26,920 nt of DNA from Aphodosoma sp045658305. Its GTDB lineage: Bacteria; Bacteroidota; Bacteroidia; Bacteroidales; Paludibacteraceae. A program made the translations under genes and the position numbers. Every line of letters begins with the position of its first letter. Position 1 is the stretch's first letter. Positions 16,386-23,304 of the stretch are shown here, piece after piece. The stretch lies in the NCBI GenBank assembly GCA_045658305.1, contig JAZOUT010000114.1, forward strand, positions 1 to 26,920, given 5' to 3'. The notes under the pieces were generated by a model. It was not told the origin of the DNA. It saw only the letters and a list, made by a program, of their open reading frames with translations, and made no database searches.

Positions 16386-19300
16386 ATGAAAATCAAAACT
16401 TTGATTCAACGTTTTGTGCTGATAGTAATGTTACTCGTTGGAACATTGAGTGCATTTGCTCAGCAGGTTCAAGTTACGGGTGTTGTTAGTGACCCTACTG
16501 GTGAACCAGTTATTGGTGCTAGTATTCTTGTTGTTGGAACAACATCTGGTACTATCACCGACTTTGATGGTAATTTTTCTTTGTATGCCGATAAAGGCGC
16601 TACTTTGAAGATTAGTTATGTAGGCTATAAAGAACTTACAGTTACTGTCGATGGAAAACCTTTGAATATCGTTTTACAAGAAGACTCAGAACTCCTTGAA
16701 GACGTAGTCGTTATCGGTTATGGCGTTGTTAAAAAGAACGATGCAACAGGTTCTGTTACTGCTATTAAACCAGACGAGTTAAATAAGGGTATGACTACAA
16801 ATGCCCAAGATATGCTTCAAGGTAAAATCGCGGGTGTTAATATCACTTCTGACGGTGGTGCTCCTGGTGCAGGTGCTACAATCCGTATCCGTGGTGGTTC
16901 TTCTCTTTCTGCTTCAAATAGCCCACTTATCGTGATTGACGGTCTTGCAATGGACAACAACGGTATCAAAGGTGTATCTAACCCATTGTCAATGGTTAAC
17001 CCTAACGATATCGAGTCTTTCACAGTCCTCAAAGATGCTTCTGCTACAGCAATCTACGGTTCTCGTGCATCTAATGGTGTCATCATCATTACTACTAAAA
17101 AAGGTGCTGCTGGTTCAAAAGCTAAATTCTCTTACGAAGGCAACGTATCTACTTCAGTTTTGACTAATACTCTCAAAGTTATGGATGCTGACCAATACAG
17201 AACTTGGTTAGGCGAAAATGGCTTCGAAAGCTTAGTTGCCGGCTTAGGTACTGAAAAAACAAATTGGCAAGACGAAATCTATCGTACTGCAATCAACACA
17301 GACCACAACTTCAACGTAACTGGCGGTACTAAAAACATGCCATATCGTGCATCTGTAGGCTATACATTGCAAAACGGTATCTTGAAAACTTCACAAATGA
17401 ATCGTCTCACTGCAGCATTCAATCTCAACCCAACTTTCTTGGATAAACACCTCACATTTAATGTTAATGCAAAAGGTATGTACATCCAAAATCGCTTTGC
17501 CGATGGTGGTGCTGTGGGTGCTGCATTAGCAATGGACCCTACTCGTCCTGTTTATGACGAAACTCACCCAGAGTTTGGTGGATATTATCAAACTTCAAAA
17601 TCTGCATCTGACTTAGGCGACCCTTCTTGGGCAGTACTTACTAACTCTAACACTCCTCAAAACCCAGTTGCTTTGCTCGATTTGAAAAACGATAAAGCTC
17701 AAGCTGGTTCTTTCGTAGGTAATATCGAAGGTGATTATAAAATCCATGGCTTCGAAGACTTGCGTTTGCACGCCAACTTTGGTGCTGACTATTCATACGG
17801 TCAACAAAATACAGTTGTTTCTCCATTCTCTTATTCTAATAACTATTATGGATGGAATAATTTAGATGTTCAAACTAAATATAACCTCCAATTCAATGCT
17901 TACGCACAATATTACAAAGACTTCAACGATAATCACCATTTCGATGTAATGGCTGGTTACGAATGGCAACACTTCTATCGTGCAGGCAACTATTATGGTT
18001 CAGGTTTCTTCCGCCCAACTCACCCAACTAATGCTAATAAAGAAAATGGCGTTTCTACTTCTGAATGGGCATCTGAAAACTATTTAGTATCATTCTTTGC
18101 TCGTGCTAACTACACAGCTTTGAATCGTTATATGCTTACTGCTACATTCCGTGCCGATGGTTCTTCTCGTTTTGCTCCTGGTCAACAATGGGGCCTTTTC
18201 CCTTCTGTTGCTCTTGGTTGGAAAATCAAAGAAGAGGCTTTCCTTCGTGATGTTAACGCAGTTTCTGACTTAAAACTCCGTCTTGGTTGGGGTATCACTG
18301 GTCAACAAGATATCGGTAGCGACTATGTAGGTCTTATCCTTTACGAAGGTAATAAAGAATACGGTTATGGTACCCTTGGTGAAATCGACCCAGAAACAGG
18401 CGAATTTATCTATATCACAACTTCTCGTCCAAAAGAGTATAACCTCGATTTGACTTGGGAAAAAACAACAACTTACAATGCTGGTATCGACTTCGGTTTC
18501 TTGAAAAACCGTATCACTGGTTCGTTAGATTATTACTATCGTCTTACTACTGACTTGATTAGTACAGTTGACGTTCCAACTGGTACAAACTTCAAAAACC
18601 AAGTTCCTCAAAACATTGGTTCTTTGTCTAATCAAGGTGTCGAATTTGCTATTAATGGTATTGCTATCGAAGGCAAAAACGTTCGTTGGGAATTAGGTCT
18701 TAATGCAACATACAATATGAACCGCATTGAAAAATTGACTAACGATCCTAATTCAACTTCTGACTACTATGTTCCAACAGGAGGTATCTCTTCAGGTACA
18801 GGTAATACAATCCAACGTCACCAAGAAGGTTTGCCAGCTAATACATTCTTTGTTTATGAAACAAAAGAGGTTAATGGTGTGTTAGAAATCGTAAACCAAG
18901 ACGACGATCCAAAAATCACTGAAAAAGACTTGGTAGCATATCACACTTCAATGCCTAATGTTACTCTCGGTTTCCAAACTCGTTGGGAATTCTACAACTT
19001 CGACTTAGGTTTCACTCTCCGTTCAAGCTTGAATAATTACGTTTATAATGACGTTAAAGCAACAAAATTGTCTGCTCTCAAATCGCCAGAACGTGAAGGT
19101 GCTTATTCTAACGTAATGCTTCACTCTTTAGGTCTTTATGAAGGCATCCAAGGTAGTTCAACAATCACTACTGATAATGCTTACAAAATGGACCGTCTTG
19201 TCGAAAATGCTTCATTCCTCCGTTGTGATAATATCACATTAGGCTATACTTTCAAAAAGACTGATTTGAATGCTCGTGTTTATGCTACAGTATCTAACCC

Positions 19301-19412
19301 ATTTGTTATCTCTGGCTATTCAGGTCTCGACCCAGAGGTGTTTAGTGGTATAGATAATAACATTTATCCTCGTTCAATGACTGTTTTGTTAGGTGTTAGT
19401 CTCCAATTCTAA
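16386..19412 (+). CDS. SusC-type TonB-dependent glycan transporter (galactan locus)
   Basis: A 1008-residue outer-membrane importer. The signal peptide ends near AFAQ (residue 26). A carboxypeptidase-regulatory-like beta domain follows (about 28-100: VSDPTGEPVIGASILVVGT, ITDFDGNFSL). The SusC TonB-box region LEDVVVIGYG is at 104-113, and the plug (about 118-240) holds IRIRGGSSLS, VIDG, LKDASATAIYGSRASNGVI and IITTKKG. The C-terminal barrel ends in LLGVSLQF. With SusD it forms a lidded transporter for oligosaccharides; the GH53 enzyme three genes downstream points to beta-1,4-galacto-oligosaccharides. It is first in the operon, with only 20 nt to the susD-like start. Codons favour C-ending forms (AAC, GAC, ATC, TTC) and CGT, unlike most neighbours, suggesting very high expression. 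Confidence 0.95.
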   Translation: MKIKTLIQRFVLIVMLLVGTLSAFAQQVQVTGVVSDPTGEPVIGASILVVGTTSGTITDFDGNFSLYADKGATLKISYVGYKELTVTVDGKPLNIVLQEDSELLEDVVVIGYGVVKKNDATGSVTAIKPDELNKGMTTNAQDMLQGKIAGVNITSDGGAPGAGATIRIRGGSSLSASNSPLIVIDGLAMDNNGIKGVSNPLSMVNPNDIESFTVLKDASATAIYGSRASNGVIIITTKKGAAGSKAKFSYEGNVSTSVLTNTLKVMDADQYRTWLGENGFESLVAGLGTEKTNWQDEIYRTAINTDHNFNVTGGTKNMPYRASVGYTLQNGILKTSQMNRLTAAFNLNPTFLDKHLTFNVNAKGMYIQNRFADGGAVGAALAMDPTRPVYDETHPEFGGYYQTSKSASDLGDPSWAVLTNSNTPQNPVALLDLKNDKAQAGSFVGNIEGDYKIHGFEDLRLHANFGADYSYGQQNTVVSPFSYSNNYYGWNNLDVQTKYNLQFNAYAQYYKDFNDNHHFDVMAGYEWQHFYRAGNYYGSGFFRPTHPTNANKENGVSTSEWASENYLVSFFARANYTALNRYMLTATFRADGSSRFAPGQQWGLFPSVALGWKIKEEAFLRDVNAVSDLKLRLGWGITGQQDIGSDYVGLILYEGNKEYGYGTLGEIDPETGEFIYITTSRPKEYNLDLTWEKTTTYNAGIDFGFLKNRITGSLDYYYRLTTDLISTVDVPTGTNFKNQVPQNIGSLSNQGVEFAINGIAIEGKNVRWELGLNATYNMNRIEKLTNDPNSTSDYYVPTGGISSGTGNTIQRHQEGLPANTFFVYETKEVNGVLEIVNQDDDPKITEKDLVAYHTSMPNVTLGFQTRWEFYNFDLGFTLRSSLNNYVYNDVKATKLSALKSPEREGAYSNVMLHSLGLYEGIQGSSTITTDNAYKMDRLVENASFLRCDNITLGYTFKKTDLNARVYATVSNPFVISGYSGLDPEVFSGIDNNIYPRSMTVLLGVSLQF

Positions 19413-19432
19413 TTTTATTGTTATATATAATT

Positions 19433-21157
19433 ATGAAAAAGATATTTATTAGTATAATTACTGCGATGTCTCTCCTTTGTATGACATCGTGTGTGGGCGA
19501 TTTGAATGTGGAGTCTATCGACCCTAATCAATCTTCTACTATTGATGTTGATGGCTTGTTGGCTAAATGTTATGCTACATTGGGTCTTACTGGTCAACAA
19601 GGTCCTGCTGGTATGGGCGATGTTGCTGATATCGATGAAGGTACATCAGCTTTCTATCGTATGATTTTCTCTTTGAATGAGTTCCCTGCTGATATGGTTT
19701 ATTGGATTTGGCCTGACGTAGGTGTTGATGATGTTCGTAATGCAACTTGGAATTCAAGTAACTCTTTGGTAAAAGGTCTCTATTCTCGTTTGTTCTTTGA
19801 TATTACATTGTGTAATCTCTATCTCGACGAAACTGCTGAGTTTACAGAAGAGGGTATCGATGCTAAACGTGCCGAAGTTCGTTTCCTTCGTGCATTGAAT
19901 TACTATTATTTGCTTGACCTTTATGGTAATGTGCCTTTTGTTGTTAGTTCAAAAGACAAAGACAAACCAAAACAAATTATGCGTCCTGCATTGTTCGAAT
20001 TTGTGGAATCAGAACTCTTGCTCGCTTTGAACGATTTGGCTTCTGCTGGTCAACGTATTTCTTATTATCGCGTTGATAAAGCTGCTGCTTGGTTGCTTTT
20101 GTCTCGTCTTTATTTGAATGCTCCTGTTTATCTTGCTAAATCAGATGCAGAATGCAAATCTTATATGGATAAAGCAGTTCTTTATTCTGATTCTGTAATC
20201 AATTCGTCTTATGAGTTGGCTTCTAAATTCCAATATTTGTTCATGGGCGACAACGATAAGCTTAGCGCCGTTAACGATGCTTACAAAGAAATCATTCTCC
20301 CTATCGCTCAAGATGGTCAACATATCCGCAGCTATGGTGGTTCTACTTTCTTGATTGCTGCTACTCACACTTCTGAAATGGCTTCTTGGGGTACTACTGA
20401 TTCTTGGAAATGTATTCGTACTCGTAAACAACTTGTACAATTGTTCTTCCCTGATTTGAAACGTAACTATGAAATCAAATCATTTAGTGATGATGCTGCT
20501 ACTACAGATTTCAAAGAAGGTGATTTCACAAACTATGCTCCATTTATGGCTCAATTCGAAGATTTGCAATATGTTGGTGGTTCTGATACTATGCCAATCC
20601 TTGCAAAAGACGACCGTGCTATTTTGAGTAACTTCGAAGTATTCAACGATACAGCTGTATTTGCCTGCAACTTTGGTAAACAAAATAAATCTGACGAATT
20701 CAAATCAGGTTGGATGATTGCTAAATTCAAAAACATTTATGCCGATGGAGGCGAAAGCTCTGATACTAATTGGCCTGATATGGATATCCCATTTATGCGT
20801 AAAGCCGAAGCTTATTTGAACTATGCTGAAGCTATATTGCGTGGTGGTGAACAAAAATCTATGTCGGTTGACGAGGCTGTTAATGCTCTTCGCACTCGTG
20901 CAAATGCAGCTCCTTTGGCTGGTGTTACTCTTGATGATATTCTCGATGAACGTGGTCGTGAGTTCTTCTGCGAAGGTTATCGTCGTTCTGACCTTGTTCG
21001 TTTCAATAAATTTGGTGGTACTACTGGTTACAACTGGGAATGGAAAGGCGGTGCTCAATTAGGTAAAGACTTTGAAGCTTATCGCAATATCTATCCAATT
21101 CCAAACTCTGATATTATCACAAACTCAGAAAACTTGACTCAAAACGAAGGATACTAA
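19433..21157 (+). CDS. SusD/RagB-type glycan-binding lipoprotein
   Basis: The ATG at 19433 (574 residues) is preferred over an in-frame TTG five codons earlier because it gives a compact lipoprotein signal: MKKIFISIITAMSLLCMTSC, with the lipidated Cys at 20. The body is a SusD fold of TPR-like helices: LKGLYSRLFFDITLCNLYLD, RAEVRFLRALNYYYLLDLYG, NVPFV, AAWLLLSRLYLNA. The conserved C-terminal SusD region is present (RKAEAYLNYAEAILRGGE, ALRTRANA, ILDERGREFFCEGYRRSDLVRFNKF, IYPIPNSDI). It caps the SusC barrel and binds the glycan at the surface. It is second in the operon, 20 nt after susC and 49 nt before the next gene. It shares the strong codon bias of susC only in part. Confidence 0.95.
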   Translation: MKKIFISIITAMSLLCMTSCVGDLNVESIDPNQSSTIDVDGLLAKCYATLGLTGQQGPAGMGDVADIDEGTSAFYRMIFSLNEFPADMVYWIWPDVGVDDVRNATWNSSNSLVKGLYSRLFFDITLCNLYLDETAEFTEEGIDAKRAEVRFLRALNYYYLLDLYGNVPFVVSSKDKDKPKQIMRPALFEFVESELLLALNDLASAGQRISYYRVDKAAAWLLLSRLYLNAPVYLAKSDAECKSYMDKAVLYSDSVINSSYELASKFQYLFMGDNDKLSAVNDAYKEIILPIAQDGQHIRSYGGSTFLIAATHTSEMASWGTTDSWKCIRTRKQLVQLFFPDLKRNYEIKSFSDDAATTDFKEGDFTNYAPFMAQFEDLQYVGGSDTMPILAKDDRAILSNFEVFNDTAVFACNFGKQNKSDEFKSGWMIAKFKNIYADGGESSDTNWPDMDIPFMRKAEAYLNYAEAILRGGEQKSMSVDEAVNALRTRANAAPLAGVTLDDILDERGREFFCEGYRRSDLVRFNKFGGTTGYNWEWKGGAQLGKDFEAYRNIYPIPNSDIITNSENLTQNEGY

Positions 21158-21206
21158 TTTCTTTATTTATAAATTTTATTTACTAACTTTTTTAAAATTT
21201 TATTGT

Positions 21207-22127
21207 ATGAAAAATTTAAAATTCTTTTTCGCTGCACTTGTATGTGCTACAATGACTTTTGTTGGTTGTAATCCTGATAATCCACAACCTCCAACTCCTC
21301 CAACTCCAGGAGAAGACACAACATCTACAGTAACTCCAGGGGATAAACCAGAAATTCCTGTGGTTGATCCAGTAGAAGGTAAAGTTGTTGTTGTTTTCAA
21401 CGCTGTCGACAAAGCTGAAGTATGTAACGGTCTTGTATTTGCTGGTGACTACAATGGTTATAACACAAATGCTGCTGAAATGGCTAAATTTGAAGCTATC
21501 GAAGGTTATGACAATTGGTATAAAGTAGAAATCACTCCTTGCACAGAAGGCAAAACTGAAGGATATGCTCTTATCGGTAAACCATGCCAATTGGCTGCTG
21601 ATGGTTCTTTCCCAGGTTCTTGGGACTACCAATGGCATGCTAAACTTAACGAAGCAGGTGAAGTAGATACAGAAGTTGAAATCATCAAAGGTAATGCTGA
21701 ATTGCTACCTGACTACAACCTCGAGAAAAAATTGGCTGTGCTTGATGGTGCTGACGTAGTTTACGTTCGTGCTTATGCTTGGAAAAAGAATCCATGTGTG
21801 CCTGTAGAAAAATATACAGTTTCATTCGAAGTTACAACTAAATTTGCTGTTGCAGACTCTTTGACAGTTAACGTTGCTGGTGCAATGAACGGCTGGAATG
21901 CTTCTGGTTCTTTGATGACTCCAAATGCTGACCGCACAGTTTGGACTGTTTCTATCGACGCAGTAGAACTTGGTATGGAATATAAATATACTTTGGTTGC
22001 TGAGTCTGGTAACACTTACTGGGAACAAGGCGACAACCGTAAAGTTGACGACCGCGAAATGTATGATGAAGTTGAATTCTTCGACTCTATCAACCCAAAA
22101 CCAGCTGATGAAAATCCAGCTGAATAA
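21207..22127 (+). CDS. Surface glycan-binding lipoprotein, two tandem CBM-like modules (SusE/F position)
   Basis: A 306-residue lipoprotein with lipobox FVGC (Cys21) and a Pro/Thr-rich linker (about 22-57) that would hold the binding modules away from the membrane. Two beta-sandwich-like modules follow: about 59-195, containing VFAGDYNGYNT, and about 202-285, containing NVAGAMNGWNA and ending in TYWEQGDNRKV. The shared (F/V)AG-x-(Y/M)NG(Y/W)N motif suggests they are related copies; the second resembles starch-binding/CBM20-48-like E-set domains. The acidic tail ends ADENPAE. As the gene after susCD it occupies the SusE/F or SGBP slot and most likely binds galactan at the surface; aromatic residues such as W104, W139, W143 and W230 are candidate platforms. 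No enzyme signature is present. Codon use resembles susC. Confidence 0.78.
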   Translation: MKNLKFFFAALVCATMTFVGCNPDNPQPPTPPTPGEDTTSTVTPGDKPEIPVVDPVEGKVVVVFNAVDKAEVCNGLVFAGDYNGYNTNAAEMAKFEAIEGYDNWYKVEITPCTEGKTEGYALIGKPCQLAADGSFPGSWDYQWHAKLNEAGEVDTEVEIIKGNAELLPDYNLEKKLAVLDGADVVYVRAYAWKKNPCVPVEKYTVSFEVTTKFAVADSLTVNVAGAMNGWNASGSLMTPNADRTVWTVSIDAVELGMEYKYTLVAESGNTYWEQGDNRKVDDREMYDEVEFFDSINPKPADENPAE

Positions 22128-22147
22128 TTTATTCTTATTTAAGTATT

Positions 22148-22180
22148 TGAGGGTGGATTTTGTTTCCACCCTCATTTTTT
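22148..22180 (+). terminator. Internal terminator before the GH53 gene
   Basis: TGAGGGTGGA (22148-22157) pairs perfectly with TCCACCCTCA (22165-22174), loop TTTTGTT, followed by six T residues. It stands between the binding-protein gene and the GH53 start at 22194, where no separate promoter was recognised. It probably lowers rather than abolishes enzyme transcription, or protects the 3' end of the susCDE message. Confidence 0.85.
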
Positions 22181-22193
22181 ATAATTTTTTGTT

Positions 22194-23231
22194 ATGAGAA
22201 ATATTTGTTTTCTTTTTCTTTTTGTTTTGTTTGTGGCATGCGATAGACCTCAAGTTGAGGTTGATGATAATTTTGTGTGTGGTGTGGATATGAGTTGGGT
22301 GACTGAACAAGAAGCGGATGGTGTTAAATTCTTTGATTTTGAGGGAAATGAAACTGAATGTTTTGAGTTGATGAGTAGCGTTGGTGCTGAAGCTGTACGC
22401 CTTAGAGTGTGGGTGGATAGCGATAACGATTTTTGTGAAGTAGAAGATGTTGTTTGTAAAGCCCAACGTGCTAAGCGTGAGGGTATGGATGTGATGATTG
22501 ATTTTCATTATAGTGATTGGTTTGCCGACCCTTCGCGTCAGGATAAGCCTAAAGCATGGGTTGATATGTCGTTTGATGAATTGGTCGCAGAAGTTGCAAA
22601 TCACACTATTATGGTGTTGACTGCTCTAAAAAATGAAAATATAACTCCTCGATGGGTGCAAATTGGTAATGAATCTCGCAATGGTATTTTGTTTGATGAT
22701 GGCTATTTGTGGAAAACAATTCATGATTGGGATTCATATATAAAATTGAATAATGCAGGCTATGATGCAGCGAAGTTGGTTTTCCCTGATTGTCATGTGA
22801 TTGTTCATATCCATAATGCTTGGGAAACCGAAACGGCAGAGTGGTGGTTTAGTGAGTTTATTCGTTATGGCGGAAAAGTTGATGTGATTGGTTTGTCGCA
22901 CTATCCTCAAACAGAAAAGTCTTTGACTTGGGAGGAGATGAATGCTCGTTGTTTTCGTACTATTCGTTTGTTAAAACAAAGTTGCAATCGCGATGTGATG
23001 TTGTGTGAAATAGGCACAAAGGTATCTGATGAGGCTCTTGCAACACGTATAGTGAAGCAGTTGTCTGATTCGTTGCGTACGATTGAGGGTTGTTTAGGCT
23101 ATTTTTATTGGGAGCCTCAAGTGTATGGAGGATGGAAACCTACTAAATATAATGCTTTAGGCTGGAATGCCTATGATATGGGGGCTTTTACCTCAAAAGG
23201 ATCGCCATCGGATATTTTTAATGTGTGGTAA
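22194..23231 (+). CDS. GH53 endo-beta-1,4-galactanase, surface lipoprotein
   Basis: A 345-residue family GH53 enzyme (arabinogalactan endo-beta-1,4-galactanase), which hydrolyses internal beta-1,4-galactosyl bonds of pectic galactan or type I arabinogalactan. The lipobox FVAC (Cys16) predicts anchoring, probably at the cell surface. Family motifs in order: GVDMSW (30-35), AVRLRVW (67-73), DFHYSDWFADPSRQDKP (103-119), WVQIGNE with acid/base Glu160, VDVIGLSHYP (229-238), and nucleophile region VMLCEIG with Glu272, then YFYWEP near the end. Length matches a single-domain GH53. It is last in the operon, behind an internal terminator. Codons are T-ending, unlike susC, consistent with lower expression. 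Products would be galacto-oligosaccharides for the SusCD pair. Catalytic residues are assigned by motif position. Confidence 0.93.
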   Translation: MRNICFLFLFVLFVACDRPQVEVDDNFVCGVDMSWVTEQEADGVKFFDFEGNETECFELMSSVGAEAVRLRVWVDSDNDFCEVEDVVCKAQRAKREGMDVMIDFHYSDWFADPSRQDKPKAWVDMSFDELVAEVANHTIMVLTALKNENITPRWVQIGNESRNGILFDDGYLWKTIHDWDSYIKLNNAGYDAAKLVFPDCHVIVHIHNAWETETAEWWFSEFIRYGGKVDVIGLSHYPQTEKSLTWEEMNARCFRTIRLLKQSCNRDVMLCEIGTKVSDEALATRIVKQLSDSLRTIEGCLGYFYWEPQVYGGWKPTKYNALGWNAYDMGAFTSKGSPSDIFNVW

Positions 23232-23236
23232 TTGAT

Positions 23237-23268
23237 AAGGGTTGCTCCAATTAGGGCAACCTTTTTTT
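23237..23268 (+). terminator. Terminator of the galactan operon
   Basis: GGTTGC (23240-23245) pairs with GCAACC (23256-23261), extended by AA:TT with a wobble, then seven T residues. The T-run also contributes the TTTG -33 box of the hemW promoter. Confidence 0.82.
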
Positions 23269-23296
23269 GTTATTTGTGATTTTATTTGTAACTTTG
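23266..23296 (+). promoter_or_regulatory. Promoter of hemW
   Basis: TTTG (23266-23269), a 19-bp spacer and TAACTTTG (23289-23296) match the phylum promoter very well. The predicted start (about 23300-23304) is almost at the ATG (23305), implying a message with little or no leader. Confidence 0.72.
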
Positions 23297-23304
23297 TGGT
23301 TGCT

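Noticed and set aside
21216..21638. Antisense open frames across the binding protein, L25, ClpB and SusD genes
   Set aside because: They mirror strongly biased codons of convincing genes on the plus strand and show no domain motifs.
23242..23304. Longer HemW start at 23242
   Set aside because: The extra 21 codons run through the terminator and a strong promoter; MAGLYIHIPFC at 23305 is the usual HemW beginning.
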